Notes: generated from the sequence alone by a model not told the origin. A DNA stretch of 64,000 bases from an uncultured Oscillospiraceae bacterium (GCA_947631395.1 CANRLF010000008.1:1-64000), one strand, 5' to 3'. Shown: positions 16,228 through 25,770, counted from the stretch's first letter. Translations and numbers: made by a program.

Positions 16228-17085
16228 ATGAGCAATGTCATCCGCGCCCAGCGCCTAACGGGCGAACGGGCGCTTTTTATGAGCCGCGATCTTGAGATCT
16301 TCGACACCATATTCGACGACGGCGAGTCGCCCCTGAAGGAGAGCCGCGGCATAAGCCTCACGAACTGTATGTTCAAGTGGAAGTACCCGCTGTGGTACTG
16401 CCGTGACATACACGTCACGGACTGCCAGTGGTTCGAGATGGCCCGGGCCGGGGTGTGGTACACGGACGATATGGATGTCAGGCGGGCCGTCATCGAGGCG
16501 CCCAAGAACTTCCGCCGTTGCCGGGGCCTTACCCTTCGCGACGTGGACATGCCCAACGCCCAGGAGACCCTTTGGCACTGCGACGGGGTGGAGCTTCACA
16601 ACGTGTCGGCGAAGGGCGACTATTTCGGCATGAACAGCCAAAACGTGAAGGCCGAAAATCTGCGCCTGGTGGGCAACTATTCCTTTGATGGCGGGAAGAA
16701 CATAACCGTAGATAATTCCCGCCTTCTGTCCAAGGACGCCTTCTGGAACGGCGAGAACATCCTCGTGCGCGACAGCTTCATCTCCGGCGAGTACCTGGGC
16801 TGGAACGGCCGGAACCTGACATTTGAAAACTGCACCATCGAAAGCCTCCAGGGCATGTGCTATATCGAGAACCTGACACTGCGCAGCTGCAAGCTCCTGA
16901 ACACCACTCTGGCCTTCGAGTACTCCAGCGTGGACGCGGACATCGTCGGCGGCGTCGACTCCGTCCTCAATCCCACCTCCGGCTATATAAGGGCCGACTT
17001 CATCGGCGAGCTGACCGTGGAAAAGGACAGGGTGGACCCGGGCCGGACGAGGATCGTCCTCTGTGACAGTAAGGAGAGCGCCTGA
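16228..17085 (+). CDS. DUF3737 family beta-helix protein
   Basis: A 285-aa protein of repeated short beta-strands with many Asn, Cys and aromatic positions (NCMFKWKYPLWYC, NISLxxS-type turns, FWNGENILVRDSFISG), giving the right-handed beta-helix look of DUF3737. No signal peptide is present, so it is probably cytosolic. Biochemical role unknown. An upstream in-frame start at 16036 lies in the previous gene; ATG 16228 with AAAGGA upstream is chosen. The stop overlaps the next start (TGATG), so it is translationally coupled to the aminotransferase. Confidence 0.82.
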   Translation: MSNVIRAQRLTGERALFMSRDLEIFDTIFDDGESPLKESRGISLTNCMFKWKYPLWYCRDIHVTDCQWFEMARAGVWYTDDMDVRRAVIEAPKNFRRCRGLTLRDVDMPNAQETLWHCDGVELHNVSAKGDYFGMNSQNVKAENLRLVGNYSFDGGKNITVDNSRLLSKDAFWNGENILVRDSFISGEYLGWNGRNLTFENCTIESLQGMCYIENLTLRSCKLLNTTLAFEYSSVDADIVGGVDSVLNPTSGYIRADFIGELTVEKDRVDPGRTRIVLCDSKESA

Positions 17086-18242
17086 TGTACGACTTTGACA
17101 GCCTGCCTGACCGCTTCGGCACCGGCTCTTTGAAATGGGACGAGTGCGCCCCAGGCGAGCTCCCGATGTGGGTGGCGGATATGGATTTTCCCGCCGCCCC
17201 CGAGATCAGAAAAGCCATCGCCGACCGGGCCGCCCAGGGGGTGTACGGCTACAACATCATCCCCGACGAGTGGTCCCGGGCGTATATACGCTGGTGGCGG
17301 GATCGCCACGGCTTTGAGATGTCCCCGGACTGGCTCATATTCTGCGCCGGCGTGGTGCCGGCCATCTCCACCTGTGTGCGAAAGCTCACCACCCCGGCGG
17401 AAAAGGTCCTCATCGAGACACCGGTGTACAACATCTTCTTCAACTCCATCCTAAATAACGGCCGCGTCCCACTGGAGGTCCCCCTTTTCCGTGACGCGGA
17501 GGGCCGGTACCACCGGGACCTTGAGGCCCTGGAAAAGGCCATGGCCGACCCGCAGGTCACTCTAATGATCCTCTGCAACCCCCACAACCCCGTGGGACGC
17601 CTCTGGCCCGCGGAGGAGCTTGCCGCCATCGGCGATTTTGCGAAAAAATACGGCGTCACGGTGATCTCCGACGAGATACACTGCGACCTCACGGACCCCG
17701 GGAAAAGCTACGTCCCCTTCGCCTCCGTCTCGGATACCTGCCGGCAGGTGTCCGTCACCTGTCTCGCCCCCACAAAGACCTTTAACATCGCCGGCATTCA
17801 GACGGCCGCCGTGTGCGTCCCGGAGCCCGGGCTCAGGCACAAGGTCTGGCGGGGCCTCAACACCGACGAGGTGGCGGAGCCCAATACCTTCGCCGTCCCC
17901 GCCGCCGTGGCGGCCTTTGAAAAGGGCGGCCCGTGGCTGGATGAGCTCCGGGAGTACATTTTCCAAAATAAGCTCCTCGCCGTCGACGCGCTGAGGGCCC
18001 TCAACATCCCCGTCACGCCCTCCGAGGCCACATATCTCCTGTGGCTGGACTGCTCGGGGGTCACTGACGACACCGGGGAGCTTTGCGACTTCATCAGGTC
18101 CGAGACCGGCCTTGTGCTGTCCCCCGGCGCCCAATTCGGCGGCGACGGCCGATATTTCGCGCGTCTCAACCTGGCCACCTCCCGGTCCCGCCTCCGGGAC
18201 GCCCTCAGCCGCCTCACCAGGGCCCTCAACGCCCGCCGGTAG
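17085..18242 (+). CDS. MalY/PatB family PLP-dependent aminotransferase (cystathionine beta-lyase type)
   Basis: A 385-aa fold-type I PLP enzyme. PLP-lysine motif APTKTFNIAG places K231 as the Schiff-base residue. NPHNPVGRLW and SDEIHCDL are the canonical cofactor-binding blocks of the MalY/PatB subgroup, and R in LATSRSRL binds the carboxylate. Members cleave cystathionine or other C-S substrates or act as aminotransferases; the substrate cannot be told from sequence. It overlaps the DUF3737 stop by one base. Confidence 0.88.
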   Translation: MYDFDSLPDRFGTGSLKWDECAPGELPMWVADMDFPAAPEIRKAIADRAAQGVYGYNIIPDEWSRAYIRWWRDRHGFEMSPDWLIFCAGVVPAISTCVRKLTTPAEKVLIETPVYNIFFNSILNNGRVPLEVPLFRDAEGRYHRDLEALEKAMADPQVTLMILCNPHNPVGRLWPAEELAAIGDFAKKYGVTVISDEIHCDLTDPGKSYVPFASVSDTCRQVSVTCLAPTKTFNIAGIQTAAVCVPEPGLRHKVWRGLNTDEVAEPNTFAVPAAVAAFEKGGPWLDELREYIFQNKLLAVDALRALNIPVTPSEATYLLWLDCSGVTDDTGELCDFIRSETGLVLSPGAQFGGDGRYFARLNLATSRSRLRDALSRLTRALNARR

Positions 18243-18330
18243 TCCCACCGCCGTGATGCTCTTCTGATGCAAAAAGTTTACTGTTTGGAGTCCCCAAGTT
18301 GTCCGTTTGGGTGCTTTATATTGTTAAGTT

Positions 18331-18364
18331 ATTTCCGGAGCCAGAGGGCTCCGGAAATTTTTTG
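18331..18364 (+). terminator. Terminator between aminotransferase and femAB
   Basis: ATTTCCGGAGCC, loop AGAG, GGCTCCGGAAAT, then a T-run. This is a strong intrinsic terminator 20 bases before the next start codon, so it could also work as an attenuator. Confidence 0.85.
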
Positions 18365-18384
18365 TGTGAGAGAGGGAGCTTCTT

Positions 18385-19446
18385 GTGGGAGAGATAAGGA
18401 CGCGCCTTGCGGAGGGCCCCGATGACCTTTTAAAATTTCAGGAATTTCTGGAGAGGGATCCCCGGTGCAACCTGGCCCAGTCGCCGCTGTGGGCCCGGGT
18501 GAAGTCAAACTGGAGCTACGAGCTTGTGCTGGCCGAGGGGCCGGACGGGGAGCTGACCGGCGGCGCCGGGGTGCTCATAAGGCGCCTTCCGGTGTTCGGA
18601 AATCTCATATACTGCCCCCGGGGCCCCGTCTGCGCCGACTCCGACCGCCGGACGATGGAGGAGCTCACCCGGGGACTCCGGGAGCTCATGGTCAAATACC
18701 GCGCCTTCGCCGTCAGGGCCGAGCCGGACGTGAGGGACACGGACATGGAGTTTAAGGACAACATGACCTCCCTCGGCTGGCGAGAGCGTCAGCCCCGTGA
18801 CGCCCTTGACACGATCCAGCCCCGGTCCCTGTTCCGCCTTGACCTCAGGGGCAGGACAGAGGAGCAGGTGTTCGGCGGCTTTCATAAGAAGCTCCGCTAC
18901 AACATCCGCCTGGCCCAGCGCCGCGGGGTGGAGATCGTCGAGGGGACCAGGCGGGACCTGGAGGACTTTTCGGACCTTATGGCCGTCACCGCCGCCCGGG
19001 ACGGCTTTACCGCCCGGGGGAGGGAGTACTACTACCGCCTCTGGGACGTCCTGGCCCCGGAGCGCCTGACGCTGCTCCTGGCCAAAATGGACGGCGAGCT
19101 CCTGGCCGCGGGGCTCTTTGCCCATATGGGCGGAAAGACGTGGTACCTCTACGGCGCCAGCTCCAACGAGCACCGCAACGCCATGCCCTGCCACCTCATG
19201 CAGTGGGAGGCCATCCGCCGTGCCCTGGCCCGCGGCGACTGGCTCTACGATCTGCGTGGCTTTCTTGAGATAACCGACGAGACCGACCCCCGCGGCGGCC
19301 TCTACCGCTTCAAGCGCCAGTTCGGCGGCGACCTCACAAGGCTCATAGGCGAGCTGTACCTCACCCCCCACCCCCTGAAATACACCCTCTACCGCCACAC
19401 CGAGTCCCTCTACCGCCACCTCCGCCGGACCCGTAAAAATCAGTAA
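18385..19446 (+). CDS. FemAB-type aminoacyltransferase (peptidoglycan bridge)
   Basis: A 353-aa protein with two GNAT-like halves. Seen are AQSPLWARVKSNWSYELV, IYCPRGPVCAD, GFHKKLRYNIRLAQRRGV (the conserved KxRxNI/RxAxRxGV block) and the C-terminal YDLRGFLEITDETDPRGGLY then FKRQFGGDL. These are hallmarks of FemA/FemB/MurM proteins, which add amino acids from aminoacyl-tRNA to lipid II. The start is GTG 18385 with GGGAG upstream. It is a single-gene unit between the terminator at 18331 and the RR promoter. Confidence 0.92.
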   Translation: MGEIRTRLAEGPDDLLKFQEFLERDPRCNLAQSPLWARVKSNWSYELVLAEGPDGELTGGAGVLIRRLPVFGNLIYCPRGPVCADSDRRTMEELTRGLRELMVKYRAFAVRAEPDVRDTDMEFKDNMTSLGWRERQPRDALDTIQPRSLFRLDLRGRTEEQVFGGFHKKLRYNIRLAQRRGVEIVEGTRRDLEDFSDLMAVTAARDGFTARGREYYYRLWDVLAPERLTLLLAKMDGELLAAGLFAHMGGKTWYLYGASSNEHRNAMPCHLMQWEAIRRALARGDWLYDLRGFLEITDETDPRGGLYRFKRQFGGDLTRLIGELYLTPHPLKYTLYRHTESLYRHLRRTRKNQ

Positions 19447-19467
19447 GGCCATCCTTTATATGTGACC

Positions 19468-19496
19468 TTGCTTTTACCGCCGCCAGGGGTTAAAAT
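19468..19496 (+). promoter_or_regulatory. Promoter of the two-component/lipoprotein locus
   Basis: TTGCTT (19468-19473) and TAAAAT (19491-19496) with a 17-base spacer upstream of the response-regulator gene. Confidence 0.5.
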
Positions 19497-19587
19497 CGTA
19501 TTATCAAGGGGTGTTTAGAAATTTTTTAGAATTACCCGTTATTCTTAAAGTGGTGGAGAACGCCACCTTATGAAAGGGGAGCGCGGC

Positions 19588-20265
19588 ATGGGAAAGACGG
19601 TCCTTATAGTGGACGACGAGGGCGATCTGGGCGTTATGCTCAGGCGCTATTTCGAGCTGAACGGCTATAACGTGATGCTTGCCAAAAGCGGCCTTGAGGG
19701 CATCGAGAAGGCCGGAAAGCAGCCGGACATAATACTTTTAGACGTGAACCTGCCGGACATCGACGGCGTGGAGGTCTGCCGGAGGATCCGGGACTTTGTC
19801 AACTGTCCGATACTGTTCCTCACCGCCCGGGTGGAGGACCGGGACAAGCTCCTGGGGTTTGCCGCCGGCGGCGACGACTACATCGTCAAGCCGTTCTCCT
19901 TAGACGAGCTCGGCGCCAGGGTGGAGGCCCACCTCCGCCGTGAGGCCCGGCGGGACCAGACGCCCAGACGGACCCTTTTCGACGATAACTTCGTCATAGA
20001 TTACACCGCCCGTCAGGTGAGCTTCAGGGGGGAGGAGATCCCCATGAAGCCCAGGGAATTTGACATCATCGAGCTCCTGTCCACCTACCCGGGACAGCTT
20101 TTCAGCAAGGAGCGGATATTCGAGCATATCTGGGACCCGGACAGCGACACGGACGTTGGCGTCATCATGGAGCACATAAGCCGCATACGGGCGAAATTCC
20201 AAAGGGCTGGCTGTAAGCCATATATTCAGACGGTCTGGGGGAGCGGATACAGATGGATAAAATAA
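19588..20265 (+). CDS. OmpR-family response regulator
   Basis: A 225-aa protein. Receiver domain: acidic pair DDEGD near the N-terminus, phospho-acceptor D52 in LLDVNLPD, K101 in IVKPFS. C-terminal winged-helix domain: KPREFDIIELL, FSKERIFEHIWD and YIQTVWGSGYRW. ATG 19588 is preferred because the AAAGGGGAG Shine-Dalgarno lies between it and the upstream ATG 19570. It overlaps the kinase start by 13 bases. It likely controls the lipoprotein/ABC genes that follow. Confidence 0.93.
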   Translation: MGKTVLIVDDEGDLGVMLRRYFELNGYNVMLAKSGLEGIEKAGKQPDIILLDVNLPDIDGVEVCRRIRDFVNCPILFLTARVEDRDKLLGFAAGGDDYIVKPFSLDELGARVEAHLRREARRDQTPRRTLFDDNFVIDYTARQVSFRGEEIPMKPREFDIIELLSTYPGQLFSKERIFEHIWDPDSDTDVGVIMEHISRIRAKFQRAGCKPYIQTVWGSGYRWIK

Positions 20266-21503
20266 AAAAGTGGTACAGGTCGGTACCCATATGGCTGGCG
20301 TTCTTCCTCTTCGCCCTGGCGGGCCTGGGGGCCTCCGCCTTCTTTGCAAACCGGGTGACAGGGGCGAAATATTATGAGCTTGTCCAGCTCAAGGATAGCG
20401 CCGCCGTGATCGCCCCCGGCGCCTTCGTGGACCTGCAGAAAGGGGAGGGGTACACAAAAGCCCCGGACGTGACCTATTCCATCGCCGAGAGTGAAAACCG
20501 ATACCAGTACTGGGTCGAGCTGGAGTCAGAGCTTCCGCAGAACGTGAAGGTGGCGTACCAGTACACCATGACCCAGGCCAAGGTGGTGCCCTTTCTCATC
20601 TACGCCACGGGGCTTTTGCTGGCGGCGATCCTTTTCTGGTTCACAAAGCTCCGTAAGCCCCTGCTGATGCTCGAGTCGGCCTCGGAGAGGATCGCGGAGA
20701 ACGAGCTGGACTTCCCCCTGGATTATCCGGGGCGGGACGAGATGGCGCGGCTTTGCGCCGCCTTCGAGCGGATGCGCTCGGCCCTGGATGAGAACAACCG
20801 CCGTATGCTCCGCATGATCGACGAACAGCACCAGCTCAACGACGCCTACACCCACGATCTGCGCACGCCCATCGCCGTGCTGAAGGGCTACACTGATATG
20901 CTCTCCCGGTACGTGCCCGTCGGCCGTATCCCCGAGGAGGAGGTGCTTGACACCGTCAGGACCATGTCGGCCCAGGTGGAGCGCCTGGAGCGGTTCGTCA
21001 ACTCCATGAACACCGCCCAGAGGCTGGGGGACGTGGAGCTCCACCCGGAGGAGGTACCGGCGGAGGAGCTGGCCTCCGGTATGAGAGAGACGGCTGAGAT
21101 CCTCGGCGAGGGCCGGAACATCGCCGTTGACGTGGTGGTCGATGTGGCGGAGGACACGCTGAATATCGACGCCGGGGCGGTCAACGAGGTCTATGAAAAT
21201 CTCCTGTCAAACGCCCTGCGGTTTGCCGAGCTTAAGGCCAACGTGTCGCTGGAGGCCTCCGGCGACAGGCTCATCCTCCGCGTCACCGACGACGGCCCGG
21301 GGTTCACGGAGCGGGAGCTGGTGACGGCGTCGAACCCCTATTACAGCGGAAAAAAGGGGGACGCGGAGCACTTCGGCCTGGGGCTTTATATCTGCCGGAC
21401 GCTGTGTGAAAAGCACGGCGGGAGCCTTACATTGGAAAACTCCCCCGAGGGCGGCGGGCGCGTTACGGCCGAATTTGCCATGACCCCTCAAATTAAAAAA
21501 TAA
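20253..21503 (+). CDS. Sensor histidine kinase
   Basis: A 416-aa kinase. TM1 about residues 10-30, extracytoplasmic loop about 31-110 carrying an alternating charged/aromatic segment, TM2 about 112-132, HAMP, then HisKA with H201 in YTHDLRTPIAVLKGY. HATPase: N-box VYENLLSNALRFAE, G1 TDDGPGF, G2 HFGLGLYICRTLCEKHGG. The small outer loop suggests sensing of a membrane-proximal ligand or partner lipoprotein. The cognate regulator is the gene it overlaps. Confidence 0.93.
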   Translation: MDKIKKWYRSVPIWLAFFLFALAGLGASAFFANRVTGAKYYELVQLKDSAAVIAPGAFVDLQKGEGYTKAPDVTYSIAESENRYQYWVELESELPQNVKVAYQYTMTQAKVVPFLIYATGLLLAAILFWFTKLRKPLLMLESASERIAENELDFPLDYPGRDEMARLCAAFERMRSALDENNRRMLRMIDEQHQLNDAYTHDLRTPIAVLKGYTDMLSRYVPVGRIPEEEVLDTVRTMSAQVERLERFVNSMNTAQRLGDVELHPEEVPAEELASGMRETAEILGEGRNIAVDVVVDVAEDTLNIDAGAVNEVYENLLSNALRFAELKANVSLEASGDRLILRVTDDGPGFTERELVTASNPYYSGKKGDAEHFGLGLYICRTLCEKHGGSLTLENSPEGGGRVTAEFAMTPQIKK

Positions 21504-21548
21504 TACACAAATAATTGAGAAAAAATGCAGAATTACCGGTTATGATCC

Positions 21549-21583
21549 ATCGTGCAGGCGCGAAGCCTGCACGATATTCTTTT
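21549..21583 (+). terminator. Terminator/attenuator after the kinase
   Basis: ATCGTGCAGGC / GCCTGCACGAT forms an 11-bp stem followed by ATTCTTTTT. It lies directly before the first lipoprotein gene, so it may set partial read-through. Confidence 0.75.
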
Positions 21584-21597
21584 TCGGAGGAGCTGAC

Positions 21598-22983
21598 GTG
21601 GGAACAAGGATGACCGCCGCGATCGTTGCGGCCCTCATGGCGATCTCCCTGGGGGCGTGTGACGCGGGGATAAATAAGGGCGGGAGCGAGCCGGGGCCAA
21701 CTCTGGGCGGGAGTGAGACCGGCGACGGCGTAGACGGGGCCGCCGGGCGGTTGCCGTTTCACGGCTCTGACGGGTGGGAATTTCAAAAGAACATGGACAA
21801 GTCCGCCTTCGGCAGCATGAAGGACCTTTGCAAGTCCGAGACGGGCTACTACTTCCAATTCGACTCCAGCCTTTACTATCTGGAGGGCTCCACCGGCAGG
21901 GTGACCCCCCTTTGCGCAAGGCCCGACTGCTCCCATGATGACAAGTCCTGCGATGCCTACGCCGGCGCTTACGCCATCTGGTACAGCGGCGGGCGGCTAT
22001 ATTTCGCCAAGCGGGATTTTGAGGAAATTGGCGGGAGCTTCACGGAGCTTGGCAAACACGTCTACTCCGTAAACCCCGACGGCACAGGCCGCCGTCAGGT
22101 GATGAGCCTGGAGCTTCAGCCCCTTGACGGACGGCCCCTGTCCTCCTTCGACGAGCCAATCTGCCACCGCGGGACAGTTTATTTTGTCTACAACGGCGTT
22201 CTGTACGCCGCGCCGCTGGAGGGTGACACCGCGAAAGCCGAGCGCATCTTTGGCGAGGAATACTTCTCCGGCGGCGGCACCGGCGGCTATACGGCCTATG
22301 ACCCCGGGGAGCCCCACTATACCTTATGGGCCGACGGCGATAACGTCTACTTCATGCTGAACGTGGCAGACGAGAACGGCGCGCGGCGGGATGCCATCTA
22401 CGCCTACGATACGGTGGAAAAAAGCGTCGCCCGCGTGTGGGAGGTCCCAAATGAGGACGAGGTCGGACGGTGGGAGACCACAGGCGTTGAGGTGACCCAG
22501 TGGTACGTTTTGAATGGCGCGATATACTTCTACCTCTCCGGCGGGGACTACTGGCGCACGGACCTTGCTACCGGAGAAACAGTGAAGCTTGCGGACACCG
22601 GCGATAAGACCCTCTACGGCACCGCCGTTTTTTCCGATGAGTACATGTGCCTCATAAACGACCACCCGATGACGGACCCCGTCACCGGCGAATATTGGCT
22701 CGGCACCGGCCTTCGCGAGGGCGGCGACACCGTATTCGTCTACCGGCTGGACGGGACGTTCATCCGCCAGCTTTCGCTCACCGGCCCTTGGGACACGCTC
22801 GGGGAAATTTCAGGCTTTTACCCCGTTTTCTGTGACGAAGCGGCCCTCTACCTCATCGCCGACGCCGGTCAGATGGTCCCCACGGACTTCGGAAGCCAAA
22901 AATCCCGCTGTGACGTCCTCTGCCGCCTGGACCTGGAAACCGGAGAAATAACAGAGGCCGCGAGATGGCAGGACCGGACATGA
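21598..22983 (+). CDS. Lipoprotein paralog 1 (DUF5050-like beta-propeller family)
   Basis: A 461-aa predicted lipoprotein with lipobox cysteine C21 (ISLGAC). The mature part begins with a Gly/Ser linker, then the family block FQKNMDKS and C106-x4-C111-x-H113-x4-C118, followed by repeated strand units with YFVYNGVLYAAPL, LWADGDNVYFM, QWYVLNGAIYFYLSGG and GTAVFSDEYM. The regularly repeated YFxYxGxLY/WADGDxxYF units suggest a beta-propeller. Start GTG 21598 with GGAGGAG. Role unknown; it is probably a surface sensor or binding protein linked to the adjacent two-component system and ABC transporter. Confidence 0.8.
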   Translation: MGTRMTAAIVAALMAISLGACDAGINKGGSEPGPTLGGSETGDGVDGAAGRLPFHGSDGWEFQKNMDKSAFGSMKDLCKSETGYYFQFDSSLYYLEGSTGRVTPLCARPDCSHDDKSCDAYAGAYAIWYSGGRLYFAKRDFEEIGGSFTELGKHVYSVNPDGTGRRQVMSLELQPLDGRPLSSFDEPICHRGTVYFVYNGVLYAAPLEGDTAKAERIFGEEYFSGGGTGGYTAYDPGEPHYTLWADGDNVYFMLNVADENGARRDAIYAYDTVEKSVARVWEVPNEDEVGRWETTGVEVTQWYVLNGAIYFYLSGGDYWRTDLATGETVKLADTGDKTLYGTAVFSDEYMCLINDHPMTDPVTGEYWLGTGLREGGDTVFVYRLDGTFIRQLSLTGPWDTLGEISGFYPVFCDEAALYLIADAGQMVPTDFGSQKSRCDVLCRLDLETGEITEAARWQDRT

Positions 22984-23122
22984 AAAAATCTTTACTTTTG
23001 GCCTCACTTCTCGCCCTCGCCTCCCGCGGCGACGGGTACAGCGGCTTACCCGAAACGAGACCTCTCTTGGAAGCGTCAACATCGACTCAGGCGATGTAAC
23101 GCTGATTTACAAATGGCAATAA
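22980..23122 (+). pseudogene. Internally deleted remnant of a fifth lipoprotein paralog
   Basis: An ATG overlapping the previous stop opens a 39-aa frame with a signal-peptide-like start MKKSLLLASLLALAS. In another frame the last 45 bases read VNIDSGDVTLIYKWQ-stop, which matches the C-terminal ends of paralogs 2 and 3 (VSISTGEITEIDTW, VNIGTDEITQIYNWQ). The middle of the gene, over 1.2 kb, is gone. This is direct evidence of recombination within the array. Confidence 0.75.
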
Positions 23123-23135
23123 GGAGGAAGCACCT

Positions 23136-24467
23136 ATGAAAAACAGATCGTTTGCCCTGATCCTGGCGGTGACGCTCATCCTCTCCCTGTCCGGCTGCGG
23201 CGGGAAAACCGGCCTTCCCACCTCCCAGACCGCCGGCCGGGACTTCCAGAAGAACATGCACCAATCCCTCACCTCTCAGCTCCGTACCGTCTGCGAGACC
23301 GACGGCGGCTTTTACTTCATGGGAGGTCGCCATTGGCAGGCCTACTATCTTGACAAGGCCGCGAAGCGGGCCATACTCCTGTGCGGAAAGCCCGAGTGCT
23401 CCCACGAGGAGGACACCTGCGACGCGGACCTCAGCGCCCAAACGCTGTGGTTCTACGACGGGCGGCTGTATTTTACCAACGCAAACCCCGTGGAGGAGAA
23501 CGGGGAATATGTGGACTACGGCAACCGGGTATACAGCGTCGCCCCGGACGGGACGGGCCGGAAGGTGGCCCAAGATCTGGAGTTTGAGCCCAGCGGGGAC
23601 CAGGCCAACGCCGCCAGTCCCATCCTCCACCGTGGGATCGTGTATTTCTCCTACAACGGCGATCTCTACGCCATGCCCCTCGGCGGGGACATCAAGGACG
23701 CGGAGAAGATATGGGGCCAGGAGCTCCCAGAGGTCGAGACCGATCAATATGGCATCCCGGTCCTGGGCGCCCACTACTTAAGCTACGACCTGTGGGCCGA
23801 CGGGGACAGCCTCTACTTTATGACGGACCTGAAGCTCGCGGACGGCACATACAAGGCCGCCCTCTTTGCCCTGGACACCGATACCCATGAGGCGACTCAG
23901 GTCTGGAAAACGCCGGATAAGGAGGAGGTCGGCGACTGGGACACCGCCGGGGTGTCCCCGACCCAGTGGTATATCTTAGACGGCGTGCTCTACTTCTACC
24001 TCTCCGGCAACGGCCTTTGGCGGACCGACCTTTCAAGCGGCGAGACGAAGAAGCTCGTTGACACCGGGGACGTCGCCCCTCACGGCACCGCCATATTCTC
24101 GGACGACTACCTGTGCGTGCTGAACGACGGGCTGGACAGCCATGAGATCTTCAGCTACTCCGACTCCACCGGCCACACCGGCGGTGATACGCTCTACATC
24201 TACGGCCTTGACGGTGAGCTCAAAGGGGAGCTTGACTTAAAGTCCCTCTATGACGAGCTCGACCCCTTGAACCACATCCAGCTGGCATTCTGCTCCGGGG
24301 ATGAGGTCTACTTCCTGGCCGACGCCACAAGACAGGGCGGCCTTGGGGATAGCACCCAGGTGGGCGACGTGATGGGCAGCGCCATGAAGCAGTACCGAAA
24401 ATACGTCCTCTACTGCGTCAGCATCTCCACCGGCGAGATAACCGAGATCGACACCTGGCAGTGGTAA
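23136..24467 (+). CDS. Lipoprotein paralog 2
   Basis: 443 aa, lipobox SLSGC with C21, then DFQKNMHQS and the cysteine/histidine cluster C83-x4-C88-x-H90-x4-C95. The propeller-like units of the family follow: ILHRGIVYFSYNGDLYAMPL, GGDIKDAEKIWG, LWADGDSLYFM, YFYLSGNGLWRTDL and GTAIFSDDY, ending TGEITEIDTW. AAGGAGG lies upstream. GC-rich codon use like most neighbours. Same unknown role as paralog 1. Confidence 0.8.
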   Translation: MKNRSFALILAVTLILSLSGCGGKTGLPTSQTAGRDFQKNMHQSLTSQLRTVCETDGGFYFMGGRHWQAYYLDKAAKRAILLCGKPECSHEEDTCDADLSAQTLWFYDGRLYFTNANPVEENGEYVDYGNRVYSVAPDGTGRKVAQDLEFEPSGDQANAASPILHRGIVYFSYNGDLYAMPLGGDIKDAEKIWGQELPEVETDQYGIPVLGAHYLSYDLWADGDSLYFMTDLKLADGTYKAALFALDTDTHEATQVWKTPDKEEVGDWDTAGVSPTQWYILDGVLYFYLSGNGLWRTDLSSGETKKLVDTGDVAPHGTAIFSDDYLCVLNDGLDSHEIFSYSDSTGHTGGDTLYIYGLDGELKGELDLKSLYDELDPLNHIQLAFCSGDEVYFLADATRQGGLGDSTQVGDVMGSAMKQYRKYVLYCVSISTGEITEIDTWQW

Positions 24468-24480
24468 AGGGGTGGACACT

Positions 24481-25770
24481 ATGAGCAAACGACTTATCGC
24501 CGCGCTTCTGTCGCTTTTCCTCACCCTCTCCCTTGTCGGTTGCAAAAAGGATGGCGATTTGAACATCCCCGCCAGCCAACCCGGCACCGACGATTTCCAG
24601 AAGAATATGCACCAGTCCACCACAAATAATTTACGTTATGTTTGTGAGACCGAGGATGGGATATACTTTCAGGACTTCGATGTTTATGCCTACTATCTTG
24701 AAAAAGGGACAAAACGTGTTACGATCCTCTGCGGTAAGCCCGACTGCGAACATTGTGATGAGACGTGCGACGCGTGGTTTTACACCAAATGCCTCTGGAC
24801 CTATGGCGAAAAAATATACTTCTCCAATTTCGACTATATTAAAACAAACGGAAATTGGGTGGATCATGGCAACCGGCTCTATTCCGTCGACCCGGATGGG
24901 ACAAACCGCGCGGTCGTTCAAAATTTAGATTTCGTCCCCAGCGGCAACACCGAACGGGAACGCACTGACCCGATCATGCACCGTGGTATTACATATTTTA
25001 CTTACAGCGGGATCCTCTACGCCCTCCCTCTTGGCGGCGACATAGAGGACGCGGAAAAGATATGGGGCGAGGAACTTGAGGCGGACCCATCGCACAGCCT
25101 GATTTTTAACCAGCTACATTATACGCTCTGGGCCGACGGGGACTACATTTACTTTATGGTCAATATGCCGCAATCGGACGGTACGAATAGGGACACCCTG
25201 TTTGCCTATGACACCAGCACCAAGGAGGTTTCTCAGGTTTGGGAGACTCCAACCGCCGATGAGGTGGGAAAGTGGGAGACTACCGGCGTGCCCGTAAGCC
25301 AGTGGTACGTCATGGACGGATACATCTATTTTTACTTATCCGGAAATGGCTTTTGGCGGAGCAATTTGGAGAACGGTTCGACGGAAAAGCTTGCTGACAT
25401 CACTGAAAAGCCATCTGCGGGTAGCGCCATATTTACTGACGACTGTCTGTTTATAATGAATGACACGCCCGAAAATACAGATTCCTTCGCGTCTTACGGT
25501 ACGCGTCGCACGAGTGGGGATACCATCTACGTTTACGGCATGGACGGCAAATTGACCAAAGAGCTGTCTCTGAAGGCGTTATATGACAAGGCAGATACGA
25601 TCACCCATTGCGAGCTTGCTTTCAGTACCGGGAGCGACATCTATTTTATAGCCGACGCAAGTACGCAAGGCGGCCTCGTGAATGGAACGGTTCCGCATTA
25701 TCGAGATCTGTTTCTTTGTTGTGTCAACATAGGCACCGACGAGATCACACAGATTTACAACTGGCAATAA
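24481..25770 (+). CDS. Lipoprotein paralog 3 (AT-richer)
   Basis: 429 aa, lipobox SLVGC with C21, DFQKNMHQS, and C84-x4-C89-x-H91-x4-C96 with an extra Cys at 92. Family units follow: YFTYSGILYALPLGGDIED, LWADGDYIYFMVNM and YFYLSGNGFWRSNL, ending ITQIYNWQ. Codons are clearly AT-richer (many TAT, TTT, GGT, ACG) than in paralogs 2 and 4, which suggests a separate origin or acquisition of this copy. ATG 24481 behind AAAGGGG is preferred to GTG 24472. Confidence 0.8.
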   Translation: MSKRLIAALLSLFLTLSLVGCKKDGDLNIPASQPGTDDFQKNMHQSTTNNLRYVCETEDGIYFQDFDVYAYYLEKGTKRVTILCGKPDCEHCDETCDAWFYTKCLWTYGEKIYFSNFDYIKTNGNWVDHGNRLYSVDPDGTNRAVVQNLDFVPSGNTERERTDPIMHRGITYFTYSGILYALPLGGDIEDAEKIWGEELEADPSHSLIFNQLHYTLWADGDYIYFMVNMPQSDGTNRDTLFAYDTSTKEVSQVWETPTADEVGKWETTGVPVSQWYVMDGYIYFYLSGNGFWRSNLENGSTEKLADITEKPSAGSAIFTDDCLFIMNDTPENTDSFASYGTRRTSGDTIYVYGMDGKLTKELSLKALYDKADTITHCELAFSTGSDIYFIADASTQGGLVNGTVPHYRDLFLCCVNIGTDEITQIYNWQ

